From: Microthrixaceae bacterium
Lineage (GTDB): Bacteria > Actinomycetota > Acidimicrobiia > Acidimicrobiales > Microtrichaceae
DNA length: 64,000 nucleotides
Direction: 5' to 3'
Assembly: GCA_027493675.1 (NCBI GenBank)
Contig: JAOSKI010000044.1
Span: 1-64,000 of the forward strand
In this document: positions 42,758 to 53,372 of the stretch, piece by piece
How positions within the stretch are numbered: position 1 is the stretch's first letter
How the letters are laid out: each line of letters starts with the position of its first letter
The notes under the pieces: model-generated
The model's input: only the letters and a program-made list of their open reading frames with translations
Told to the model about the DNA's origin: nothing
The model's database searches: none
Made by a program: the position numbers and the translations under genes

Positions 42758-44718
42758 CGGGCCCACCTGAGGTGCTGCCACTCGTGCCCGAGGGATGCGA
42801 GGCGCTGGAGCCGTTCGCTCGGGCCGCAGCGCTGAACGAGACCGCGATCCAGGTGGCAGGCGTGATCAAGCGCACCATGCCCGACACCTCACACGAGGCG
42901 CTGCTGGCGGCCGCCCTGTGCGTTCGCGCCCCTGCAACTGGGTCACGCATGCGTCGAGATCGACCGGGTGGCCGACAGCATCGACACAGAGTCCACCGTG
43001 GGGGTTCCCCGATCCGACGCCCGGTCCGATGTGCCTTCCGACCCCGTCGAGCTCCCCTGGCCGGACCCAGTGCGATGGGCCGAGCAGCTCAGCGCCTCTG
43101 CCGCGGTCGCCACTCACCCGGTGCACGACACCGCGGCGCCGGACATGGCTGCGGGCGAGGTGATCCGACCGCTGGTCTTCGACGGCACGCGCGTCTACCT
43201 GCAGCGCTACTGGCTACACGAACGCACCGTCGGCGACGCGCTCCTCCACGGCATGCAGACCACGTCGCGCTTCACTCCGGGTGCTCCGGATGACCGCGGC
43301 GCCATCGAGGCTGTGCTGGACCGCTACTTCGGGCCGGCAGTCACCACGGCAGCGTCCGGCGACACCGGGACCGGCACGGGCGACACCGGGGCCGGCACGG
43401 ACCTGCAACGCGAGGCAGCCGAAACCGCCCTGTCGCGAAAGGTGGCGATCATCGCGGGCGGCCCCGGAACCGGGAAGACCCATACGGTCGCGAGGCTCCT
43501 CGCGGCGATGCACCACCTGGCACTCGACTCCGGCAGGACCCTCGAGGTGGCGCTCACCGCACCGACGGGCAAGGCGGCAGCGCGAATGACCCAAGCCGTT
43601 CACGAGGCGGTGCGCGCGCCCAGGCGGACGAGGGTGTGCACCTTCCGCCCGAGGTCGCCGCAGCCCTCGTCGCCACCGAGGCCGGGACAATCCACCGCCT
43701 GCTGGGTAGCCACGGCGGCATCACGTTCAGCCACGACCGTGACGACCCGCTCCCCCACGACGTGGTCGTAGTCGACGAGACCTCGATGGTGGACCTCCCC
43801 TTGATGGCGCGGCTGTTGGATGCGCTCGGCCCGCAGACACGCCTGGAGTTGGTGGGCGACCCGTTTCAGCTCGCGAGCGTGGAGGCCGGCGCCGTGCTCG
43901 GCGATGTGGTGGGACCCGCTGCACGCGGCGATGCGTGGTCGAGGGACCGGTGCGCGACGCGATCGTGGTGCTGCACCGGGTCCACCCGCTTCGGTGAGGA
44001 CTCCGCCACAGCGGGAGCTCGCCCGGGCCATCCGGCACAGACGACCCGGATCGCACCATGGAGCTGCTCGCCGGAAGCGACGCTTCTGAGGTGGACTGGG
44101 TCGATCCCGGCGACACGGACGCGATCCAAGCCCTGCATGCCGTGGTCGGCGAACACGCCCGGAAGGTCCTCGATGCGGCGTGCCGTGGGGAGGGCGACCA
44201 GGCCCTGGGCCTCTGCAGGCAGTTGAAGGTGCTCTGCGGCACCGGGTTCGCGTCCCGGGCGTGGACCCAGGAGCAGGAGCGGCGTCTGGACACCTCGATC
44301 GACCGGATCCGCGACCGCAGGTGGGTGGTACCCGGGGCGTCCCGTGATCGTCACCCGCAACGACTACATCACCGGTGTGTTCAACGGCGACACCGGCGTG
44401 GTCATCGACGACGACGGCCGACTCGTCGTCGCGATGGAGGGGCCCGGGGGGCATCCGCAGGTTCGCCCCGTCGCAGCTCGCGGATGTGGCGACGTGGTGG
44501 GCGATGACCATCCACAGGAGCCAGGGCTCGAGTTCGACCACGCGATCGTGTCGCTGCCGGGCGCCACTTCACCCGTGCTCACCAACGAGCTGCTCTACAC
44601 CGCTGTCACGAGGGCCCGTGAGAAGGTGACCGTGGTGGCCGACGAGGACTCGATCCGTGCGGCGGTCGGTCGCCGGATCGCCAGGGGCTTCGGGCCAGGC
44701 GCACGACTCTGGCCCTGA
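42754..44718 (+). CDS. recD: RecD helicase subunit of exonuclease V
   Basis: 5'-3' helicase subunit, about 655 residues. KVAIIAGGPGTGKTHTVARL is Walker A; APTGKAAARMTQAV, DVVVVDETSMVDLPLMARLL, RLELVGDPFQLASVEAGAVL, MTIHRSQGSEFDHAIVSLPG and LYTAVTRAREKVTVV follow in order as in RecD. Frame changes lie near 42925, 43620, 43930, 44010, 44335, 44450 and 44520. The ATG overlaps the recB stop as ATGA, completing the order recC-recB-recD. Confidence 0.93.
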
Positions 44719-44791
44719 CGCTGTGGCCCTGGCCCTGTGGGGGGTGAGCCGGCGGCATGCAGGTCGCCCACTGCGGGATCGTCGCCGCGGG

Positions 44792-44797
44792 TACGGT
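44792..44797 (+). promoter_or_regulatory. Predicted leaderless -10 box of the WS/DGAT gene
   Basis: TACGGT ends 6 bases before an in-frame GTG at 44804, which is why that codon is preferred as start. Confidence 0.4.
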
Positions 44798-44803
44798 GCG
44801 GGT

Positions 44804-46192
44804 GTGGACCGTATGAGCACCCTCGATGCGGAGTTCCTCAATCTCGAGGACTCGAACTCCCACATGCACATCGCGGGCATCTGCACGTTCGCCGATCCCG
44901 CACCCACCCTCGCCGAGCTGGAGGCGCTGATCGCCTCCAAGATCGACAGGATCCCCCCGCTACCGCCAGCGAGTGCGTACCGTGCCGCTCGAGCTGGGTC
45001 GACCGGTGTGGACCGACGATCCGCACTTCAACCTCGCCTATCACGTCCGCCACACGGCGCCGCCCCACCCCGGGAGACGACACCTCGCTGAGGCATCTCA
45101 TGGGGAGGTTGATGTCCCAGCCCCTGGACCGGGAACGTCCCCTGTGGGAGGCGTGGTTGGTCGAGGGACTCGAAGGTGACCGTTGGGCACTCATCTTCAA
45201 GGTCCACCACTGCATGGTGGACGGGATCTCCGGCGTCGGCCTCCTCGAGGTCCTGCTCGACCTGACACCGGATGTTGGGCTCGGCGAGGCGGAGCCGTGG
45301 GAGCCCGAACCGGAGCCGGCCGGCACCGCTCTGGTGCTCGATGCGTGGAAGGGTGCCCTCGGCGACACCGGACGCTGGGTGTCGCGCGCATCAGGTGCGT
45401 TGCGGGATCCGCTCGGAGCCGGCCGCCGGGCCGCGGAGTTGACCGCGGGGATGTTCACGTTCGCGCGGCGACTCGCCTTCACCCCCGCCGTCGTCGATCG
45501 AGGGGACGGTGGGTCCGCACCGGGTCTGGTGCCACACCTCGGCCGACCTCGCCGAAGTCAAGCGGATAGGAAAGGCGACCGGGGGAACCGTCAACGACGT
45601 CGTGATGGCCGCGATCACCCACGGCTACCGGGATCTGCTGCAGCACCGTGGCGATGACCCCGCCACAACCGTGGTGTGCTCGCTGGTGCCGGTGTCGGTT
45701 CGCGGCCACGACGACCGGGGCGTGCCGGACAACAGGGTCTCCGCGTTGTTGCTGGACCTGCCGGTGGGCATCGTCGATCCCCTCGAACGCCTCGCCGCGG
45801 TGAAGGACGCCATGGCCGGGCTCAAGGGCTCCCACATGGCCGATGCGGGTGAGCTGGTGACCGACATCTCCAACCTCGCGCCACCGGCGGTTGTGGGAGC
45901 GATCACTCGGCTCGGGCTGCGGGCCCAGCACCTCGCAACCCAACGATCCATCAACACCGTGACCACCAACGTCCCCGGCCCCCAGTTCCCGCTGTACTGC
46001 CTGGGCCGTGAGATGCTCGAGTACCTGCCGTTCGTCCCGATCAGCTACGGGTTACGGGTCGGCACCGCGATCCTGTCCTACAACGGCGCGCTCGCGTTCG
46101 GGGTGACCGGCGACTGGGACAGCGCCAAGGACATCGACGTACTCGCGGACGGCATCCGGGCCGGCATCGAAGAGCTTTCCGCGGCGCTCTGA
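44804..46192 (+). CDS. Wax ester synthase/diacylglycerol acyltransferase (WS/DGAT)
   Basis: Acyl-CoA-dependent O-acyltransferase making wax esters or triacylglycerol at the membrane. About 462 residues. MSTLDAEFLNLEDSNSHMHI begins the protein; the catalytic motif HHCMVDGISG (HHxxxDG) lies near residue 140. NTVTTNVPGPQFPLYCLGR and LAFGVTGDWDSAKDID are typical of the C-terminal domain. Frame changes lie near 44970, 45060 and 45505. GTG 44804 (VDRMSTLD) is preferred; ATG 44813 is the alternative. Convergent with the ArsR gene, 3 bases apart. Confidence 0.9.
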
Positions 46193-46195
46193 GAG

Positions 46196-46543
46196 TCAGC
46201 GCGCAACAGGTTCGAGCACGGCGCGGATCCCCGCCAGACGCTGGGGACCAGCCGGTACCAGGCCCATCGGCCGCGCTTCTCGCGTGTCAGCAGACCCGCC
46301 TCCACCAACAGCGACAGGTGATGTGGAGACCGTGGGCTGGGAGCGATCGAGGGGCTCTACCAGATCGCACGCGCATGCCTCACCACCGGGCGCGTTCGCC
46401 ACGAGCGACAGGAGCCGCAGGCGTGCCGGATCCGCGAGCACCTTGAACAACCCGGAGAGCTCGGTCGCGTCGGCCTCGTCCAGACCGGGGGTGGTCAGGG
46501 GCGTACAGCACGGTTCGGGCATCGCCACCTCGTTCGCGTACAT
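46196..46543 (-). CDS. ArsR-family metalloregulator
   Basis: Small winged-helix repressor, about 115 residues. GLFKVLADPARLRLLSLVAN leads into GEACACDLVEPLDRSQPTVS, where CxC precedes DL as in the As(III)/Sb(III)-sensing ELCVCDL group, and HHLSLLVEAGLLTREKRGRW is the recognition helix and wing. Two compensating frame changes, near 46320 and 46245, disrupt the reading. An extra PEPCC near the N-terminus might add metal ligands. The start is ATG 46543 or 46522. No arsenic-resistance gene is adjacent, so its target is unclear. Confidence 0.82.
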   Translation of the reverse strand: MYANEVAMPEPCCTPLTTPGLDEADATELSGLFKVLADPARLRLLSLVANAPGGEACACDLVEPLDRSQPTVSTSPVAVGGGGSADTREARPMGLVPAGPQRLAGIRAVLEPVAR

Positions 46544-46585
46544 CGATGAGCGTCGATGATCCTACTGCAGGACTCCGACCACGGC

Positions 46586-46632
46586 TTCTGTGGGGTGTGC
46601 GTGGCGCTGAGCGCCACGCACACCCCACAGAA
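46586..46632. repeat. Family A palindrome, copy A4
   Basis: Perfect 22-bp arms (46586-46607, 46611-46632) around TGA. The left arm begins TTCTGTGGGGTGTGCGTGG, the same G/C variant as A3. It lies between divergent starts (ArsR 46543 minus, DUF4262 gene 46725 plus), so it is not a terminator of either gene. Confidence 0.94.
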
Positions 46633-46724
46633 CGGCCATCACCCCCGATATGTCACACCCCTGCGCTTGAGTCCACATCGACCCGGAGCCAACACCGGGC
46701 CCGAGCACCAAACAGGAGAGGAAC

Positions 46725-47773
46725 ATGTCGAGAGAAGCGCGAGCAGACAGCAAGGGTCCCACTCAGAGCCGCAGGCGACCACCATGGAGTGTCACCTCGG
46801 TGTTCGACCCCGATGGCACCGGTGGGGGACTTCGGCTACACGGTGGGCCTTGCGAACCTGGGCCACCCCGAGCTGCACATGTGGGCCCGGCCGACCGATG
46901 GCACCGACCCCGGCGCCGACTACGTGCTCTCGCCACGCGACATCTGCGAGATCCTCAACATCCACGCGGAGATGCTCTTGCACGGCGGGCTGCATGTGGG
47001 CGACGCGTTCGTCCGGGACCTCGACGCCGGTATGGCCGAAGCCCACATCACCGTGGGTGCGCCCGTGCACCCCCACGAGGTGGAGGCACTCGGAGTGCAA
47101 CCCGGCGCCAAGGTGCTCCCCCTGCGCTGGGAGCTGGTCCGGGAGCCCGAGGGACGATCGACGCCGGTATCGGCGCCGGTGGCCGCGCAGATCGAGCGAC
47201 TCGCGGTCGAATGGCGAGACCTCGCCGAACAGCTTGGCGCTGACGTGTCACCCGGCCGTCCGGACACCGCCACACCCAACGCTACGGACCGTGGACCGCG
47301 GCGCTGGATGCGGCCAGAGGTGCCATCGGGATCGTCGGAGAGCTCGGTGAGCTCTCGTGGTGCATCGACGTGCTCAGCGACCGCCGCCACGAGATCTGCG
47401 CCTCGGTGGCCATAGCTGCGGCACTCGCGCGCCGTCACGGTCGCTCGGCCGCATTCGAGGCCGCAACCACCGCTGCACTCGAGGATGCGAACCAGGCGAT
47501 CACCGTGCACGACTCACTCTGGGTCGACATGACCGACGAGGAGATCGAGTACCTGCTTCCGGAGGCACGTCACCTCATGGGGATCATCCTCACCGGCCTC
47601 TACGGGCACATGGTCGTGCTCGAGCATCTCGTGGGATGCGAGGGGATCGATGCCGAGCTGTCATCGCATGTCCACGCAACGGTCCTCTCGGTCGTGCGCC
47701 ACGCCGCATACCCCGCAGGTGCGTCCTGGCCCTCCCGGGGTACGGCGAACCTGGCTGGAGCGATGCGGGTTGA
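46725..47773 (+). CDS. DUF4262-containing protein with an unrecognised C-terminal helical domain
   Basis: About 349 residues. Residues 25-170 match the DUF4262 pattern: SVFDPDGTGGDFGYTVGLAN, LGHPELHMWARPTDG, DICEILNIHAEMLLHG. From about 47290 a second region reads YGPWTAALDAARGAIGIVGE, SWCIDVLSDRRHEICASVA, and LLPEARHLMGIILTGLYGHM; this looks all-helical and I do not recognise it. The corrected C-terminus ends LALPGYGEPGWSDAG. Frame changes lie near 46825, 47285 and 47715. A strong AGGAGAGG lies 4 bases before the ATG. Palindrome A4 is in its upstream region. Confidence 0.65.
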
Positions 47774-47809
47774 CGTCGCCTTGTCACCCGCTGAGCACAG
47801 AGCCTCCCC

Positions 47810-47838
47810 TTGCCGGGTGCCACAACGAGGCGTAGCGT
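47810..47838 (+). promoter_or_regulatory. Predicted promoter of the CAP-domain gene
   Basis: TTGCCGGGTGCCAC (47810-47823), 9 bases, TAGCGT (47833-47838), followed by TTGA. TTGCCG and TAGCGT are 17 bases apart, normal for a sigma-70-type promoter. The 14-mer is the exact reverse complement of the unit repeated upstream of the sortase gene. Confidence 0.6.
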
Positions 47839-47874
47839 TTGAGCGTCGGTCAACGGCGGAGATCGGGAGGCAAG

Positions 47875-49273
47875 GTGCGTACGAGGACGCTTGCGGTCGT
47901 TGCTGCGATGACGATGCTGGGGTTCTCCGCGGCCACCCCGGCCGCTGTCGGCGCCACGGACGCAGCTTCCATGGGAACCGGCGTCACCGACATCGCCACC
48001 AGTGCGACAACCGGCACACAGGTCTCAACCGCTGTTGCGCTCGCCGGTCCGATCGACCGGAACTCGCGTGCCGAGGTGCGCTCGGCCTACCTGAACCAAC
48101 TGAAGCCGTTGTTCGCCGTACCGATCGGCTGGACCGGCAAAGGTGAGCACCTGTACCGCCGGCAAGACCTCCGACGCCGCACACACTGCCACCTTGGACG
48201 CGGTGAACTTCTTCCGCCGGTTCGTGGGGATGGATCCGGTGGTGTTCGATCCGCTCTACGACGCCAAGGCCCAGTCCGCCGCCTTGATGATGCGAGCCAA
48301 CAACTCCCTCAGCCACGACCCACCCCAATCCTGGAAGTGCTGGACCCAACAGGGCGCGGACGGGGCGGGTGCATCGAACCTTGCGATGGGCGGAAGCGGC
48401 TACGGCGCAGGCGCGGCTGCGATCGCCCTCTACATGAGAGACCCGGGCGCATCGAACACCGCCGCAGGGCACCGGAGGTGGGTCCTCGACTCCTACGCAC
48501 AGACCATGGGAAGCGGGTCGACCGACGAGACCAACGCCCTGTATGTGATCACACCACCACGCCCGGACCCGACCGGACCGCAGCAGTGGGGATGGCCGAC
48601 CGAGGGCTACTTCCCCAGGGAGATGGAACCTTCGGGGCGCTGGTCGTTCTCGAGCAACTCCATCGACTTCAGCAACGCCATTGTCGAGGTGACCGGACCC
48701 GGCGGCGCCATGCAGGTCACCCAACACCCGCTGAAGTCCGGCTACGGCGACGACACCCTGGTGTGGAACGTGCAAGGACTGCCGACGAGCACCAAGGACC
48801 TCACCTACACGGTGAACATCGACGGCTTGACACGCAACGGCGAGCCGTTGGAGGTCAACTACGACGTGGTCCTCTTCACCGCCGATCCTCCTCCGCCTCC
48901 GCCTCCTCCACCTCCACCACCGAAACCGACACCGCCACCGAAGCCGACGCCGCCACCGAACCGGCTTCCCATCGGCGGCATCGTGTTGTCGCTCACCGAC
49001 GGCCGGGGCTACGGGATGCTGGCATGGGCGATCGACCCCGACACCTATGCGCCGACCCGCATGCGCGTCGTCATCCCGGGTGTGGTCAACCAGACCTACA
49101 ACTGGAACTACCGGTGGAGGGACATGCCACGCCGCACCGGCATCAGGCGAACCGAGGCCCTGGTGTTCCTCCGGCAACTGCCTCCTGGGAAGCACCGGAT
49201 CTGCTTCGACGCACTCGACGCGAACGGCGGCGGATGGGTCCGGCTCGGCTGTCGGACGCACTCGGTGAAGTAG
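47875..49273 (+). CDS. Secreted CAP-domain (SCP/PR1-like) protein with Pro-rich linker
   Basis: Exported protein of about 465 residues. A signal peptide (VRTRTLAVVAAMTMLGFSAA, then TPAAVGA) precedes the CAP domain: NFFRRFVGMDPVVFDPLYDA, LMMRANNSLSHDPPQSWKCW, GASNLAMGGSG, and NTAAGHRRWVLD, which fit the cysteine-rich secretory/SCP pattern. A linker of twelve prolines and KPTPPP units leads to a C-terminal beta domain (GYGMLAWAIDPDTYAPTRMR). One frame change near 48140. GTG 47875 is chosen over TTG 47839 because GGGAGG lies 6 bases before it and the signal peptide begins there. Function likely extracellular, exact role unknown. Confidence 0.8.
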
Positions 49274-49339
49274 GTTCCCGCAGGCGGGTCCCGAGCGGTG
49301 CGACAAGGCCCTGCACCTGCGAAGCCCGACCCGGCGCCG

Positions 49340-51010
49340 TTACGGGGCGTCGACGATCCGGTAGGTGTACCCCTGTTCGGTCAGGAACCTCTGACGGTTG
49401 CGGGCGAAGCGGATCTCCTCGGTGTCGCCTGCCACGACGGAGTAGAAGTGCGCCTGCGCGCCGTCGTGCTTGGTCGCAACAGGCGTCCGAGCCGCTGGGC
49501 CTCCTCCTGGCGGCTGCCGAACTGCCCCGACAACTGGATCGCCACGCTCGCTTCGGGCAGGTCGATCGAGAAGTTCGCGATCTTGGACACGACCAGCACC
49601 CGAAGCGTGCCGTCGCGGAACTCTGCGAAGCGTTGGTCACGGGTGCTCTGCGCGCTCCTACCGGTGAGCAGCGGTGCGCCGAGGCGCTCGGCCACGGCGG
49701 TCAACTGGTCGACGAACTGACCGATCACGATGACCTGTTCGTCACGGTGCCGATCGAGCAGGTCGTCGAGCACGGGCAACTTCTCCTGCGACGTGGCCGC
49801 GACCCGGTGGCGTTGCCGGGGGTTCGGCCATGGCATAGGCCATGCGCTGCTCGTCGCCGAGGGCGACCCGCACCTCTGTGCACACCGCCGGTGCGATCCA
49901 ACCCAGCGACTCGAGCTCCTTCCAAGGCACGTCGAAGCGCTTCGGCCCGATCAGCGAGAACACGTCTCCCTCACGACCGTCCTCACGGATCAGCGTGGCG
50001 GTCAGGCCGAGGCGCCGGATGGCCTGGATCGCGCCGTGGCGCGGAACACAGGGGCAGGCAACAGGTGCACCTCGTCGTAGATCACAAGGCCCCAGTCGTG
50101 GGAGTCGAACAACGCGAGGTTGGGATGCCGCTCCAGCAGGTCCGCCTCAGGCGCCGCCGAGGATCCGTGTGCACGAGCGCCTGGTAGGTGGTGACGGTCA
50201 CGTCGCGTAGCTGTTTGCGCTGACCCGACCACTCCCCCACCTGGGCTTCGGTGAGCGTGGTCTTGTCGAGGATCTCGGCGATCCACTGGCGCACCGCCGA
50301 TGTGGAGGTGCACACGATGAGCGTTCGCGCCGAGGCGGTGACCATCGCACCGATCCCGATCACGGTCTTGCCCGCGCCGCACGGTAGAGCGAGCACACCG
50401 CTTCCGCCGGCAGGTGAGCCGTCCTGCCACCACGCACCGAGGGCCTCGCCCTGATATGAGCGCAACTCGGCGGTCAGCTCGGCACCATCGAGCGCCGCAC
50501 CCTCGTCGAAGCCGGCCTCGTCCGCGACCGGCCAACCGAGGCGAAGCAACGCCTGCTTGAGCGCCCCCGGTCGCCGAGGCGCACCGCAATGCGGTTGCCG
50601 TCGAGGCGTTCACCGAGGAGCTCGGCCACCGATCGTTCGCGGGACACCTCCTCGATCAGCGGCGGTTCGTCCGAGGTGAGCGCCAGGGCAGCGGTGTCGT
50701 GGTCGCGCACCAGTCGCAGCCGCCCGTAGCGGCCCATCTGGTCGACGACCTCGGCGAGCACGCTCGGGGAGACGTCGTACTTGGCGAAACGCGCCAGTGT
50801 GTGCTCGACCTCGGCTGCGCTCAGACCCGCCACCGCGGCGTTCCACAGGGAAAGCGGCGTGATCCGGTACGTGTGGACGTGCTCGGGGGCCTTCTCCAGC
50901 TCTGCGAAGCGGGCCAACGCCGCAGCCGCCGCAGCCGCCGCCGGCGAAGCCGTCTCGAGCAGCACGGTCATGTCGCTCTGCACGATGAGGGGATTGGACG
51001 GATCGGTCAC
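49340..51010 (-). CDS. XPB-type DNA repair helicase
   Basis: Bacterial homologue of XPB/ERCC3, a 3'-5' superfamily 2 helicase, about 555 residues. The N-terminal domain has IVQSDMTVLLETASP and HVHTYRITPLSLWNAAVAG. ELRSYQGEALGAWW and VLALPCGAGKTVIGIGAM form the Q-like and Walker A regions; VIYDEVHLLPAPVFR is the DEVH box; LRLGWIAP, FSIDLPEASVAIQLSGQFG and RQEEAQRLGRLLRP (motif VI) follow. Frame changes lie near 50575, 50165, 50055, 49830 and 49480. The GTG at 51010 overlaps the upstream stop as GTGA. Confidence 0.92.
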
Positions 51011-53184
51011 TGCCCGACACGCTCCAACACCGCTGGCGTGACCGCCAGAGGGCCGTTCACCACCAACCTCGATCCGGGGTTGCGAGCCGCTGCGGCTTCA
51101 CGTTCGAAGCTCTCCGCCTGTGCCGCCAGGTCGCCGATCCCGGTGCGTGCGGCCAGGTCGCGGTGTTGCTCCGCACGGCGTTCGAGCTCCGCCGCTCTCG
51201 CCGAGGCCGACCTCGGCACCACCGCGTCGGCACCGGGGCCCGTGACAGTCGGTGCAAGGCCTGAACGATCCAGGATCGCCATCAGCTTGTCCACCGGCAG
51301 CGACGACACTGCGACGGTTGCGCTCAACGCGGTTAGCTTCGCGGACTTCAACTTGGTGGCCTTTGCGAGCGCTACGGGGTCCTCGGTCACCAACACGCTC
51401 GTCGCCGGCGCGACCCGCACCTGGCCGACCCGCTGAGCGGCGTCACACACCAACCGGTACACGGTGTCGGGAATGGCCACCTGGCTCAGGTCCTCGAGGA
51501 ACGAAACGATGCTCTCGGCGCTGTCACCGGCACGTACCGCGTCGATGATGCGGGACTCCTCGAGGGTGTAGGTCCGCGTACCGTGATCCGAATCGAGCGA
51601 GGCAAGTGACTCGATGCGCGTCAGCAGATCCACGTCCATCCCCGGCGGGCAGATGATCGACATGTCGGCCTGCACGATGGCATCGCGGGCGGTGCCGAGG
51701 TCGAGTGCCTCCAAGGCGCCGGGGTCCTCCAGGGCAAGGCGTCCGATCCGGGTGAGTGCGCTCGGGCCGCTCGGCGTCACCACACCGAGCAGGCGCAGGT
51801 CGGCGAGGCATTCGGTGATCGCCTCGTCGAGGGCCATCGCGCGTAGCGATGCTCCATCCACGCGGCGACGGCGTCGTCGTCGGTCCACCCCTCGCCAGCG
51901 GGGAGCGACGCGAGCTCCCACAACAGCAAGTGCCGGTTCGCCACGAGCCGCTCCGAACCCGCCGGTCTGGTCGGGTTCACCCATTCCGCGACGATGCGCA
52001 ACCACCGTGCCATCGGCGAGGCCGCCGACCACGCTGCATGCATCTCGGGATCGGTGAGCCACTTCTCCTCGACTGTCCGCTTGCGGCCCCTACCCGATTC
52101 CGCCACCACGTTGGCGAGCAGCAGGCCGAGCGACAGCGCCGTGTTGGCGATGATCCCGACGGTCGCCTCGGGAACGCCGAGCGCCTTCGCAGCCGAGCGC
52201 TGCGCCGGCTTTCCGAGGCGCATCTCGCCGCTCTTGAGCACCGGGGGTGGCGTCTGGTGCCAGTGCCGCAGGGCACGGTCGTAGGTGGCCACCAGCGTCG
52301 GCACCATCGGTTCGGCATCGGTCACCGGCGCGCTCGGCGGCGACTCGGCCACCGGCCAGGTCGTGAACAGAGGCCGCCCAAGCATCGGCCATGCCTCACG
52401 CCATATCCAGACGGTGCCCTCCCACTCGTCGAAGCCCATGATCCCCAGGCTGGTCAGCTCGTCGAGCGCTTCGATCCCCGCCGGACCTCCTCGGGGAGCC
52501 GGGAACCCCGATCGGGGTTCATGCGCACGATGCCGACCCAGCGGTGAGCGCCCAGATCCATCCCCACGCTCTCGGCAGGCACCACATCCGGACCTGCCTC
52601 CTCTGCGACGTTGTCGAGGATGCCGCGGGCGGCATCCGAGAGCGACCTGCTCACAGCGCTCCCGGACCTGGGATCGGCGAAGCACCCGGCGATGGCGTCG
52701 ATGCGCTCCTGCTTGCGACCCGGGATCGGGCGGATGCCCAGGTTCTTGCAGATCCCCGCGACGTCCTCGGTGGTGGTGGCGAACTGCTCGCCGAGCGACC
52801 GCCCGATCGGGACCAGGATCTGCATCACAGCCGGGGTCAACCGCAGCCGCCCTTGCCGACGCCCTCGACCAGCCCGGCACGCACCAGGCGGTCGAGCTCT
52901 GCATCAAGCTGCTCAGGGGCAAGTCCCGCCGTCTCCGACGCGAGGACCTCGCTGCTCACCGATCCACCGTGCAACGACAGCACGGCCAGCAGTTGGGTGC
53001 CCACCACACCGGCGCAGTTGGCCGCCATGTACGTGGAGTCCTGCGACTTGCCGAGCCTGCGCAGCCGGCGAAGGTCACCGGTGACCTCGACGTACCCACG
53101 GAACGGTCCGAGGCCCAGGTATGCCGTCGCCGCGAGCGGCGCGACGGAGGCGAGCTCGTACCAGGGGGCGGGCTTGGCGGGCAT
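51007..53184 (-). CDS. Helicase-associated (Helicase_C_3-type) domain protein
   Basis: About 726 residues after joining frames. N-terminus YELASVAPLAATAYLGLGPF, then winged-helix-like segments (LLAVLSLHGGSVSSEVLASE). The C-terminal domain DAIVQADMSIICPPGMDVDL, LTRIESLASLDSDHGTRTYT resembles the XPB N-terminal domain (IVQSDMTVLLETASP), which is how this actinobacterial family is annotated. It lies directly upstream of the XPB gene with a GTGA overlap, so the two products probably act together in DNA repair. Frame changes lie near 52845, 52490 and 51840. ATG 53184; GTG 53190 is an alternative. Confidence 0.78.
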
Positions 53185-53372
53185 CGTCACGAGTCTGCTC
53201 CGCGTGGTCGGCCCGTGTCACGCGGACGACGGACGCAGACAGCAGACGGACTGTGGACTCGGTCCATGGCGACCATGGATCACGACTTCGACCACGATCC
53301 GTACCCTGGCGAGCCTGCACGCTCCGTTCATTCCGCGACGGCGCACGATGTTGCGTGCCTGCCGGTCCTCGG

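Noticed and set aside
46196..46543. ArsR gene as part of an arsenic-resistance operon
   Set aside because: Neither neighbour is an arsenate reductase or arsenite pump; its neighbours are WS/DGAT and a DUF4262 gene.
2489..46632. Family A palindromes as insertion-sequence ends
   Set aside because: Each copy is a free-standing palindrome without a transposase gene or target-site duplication.
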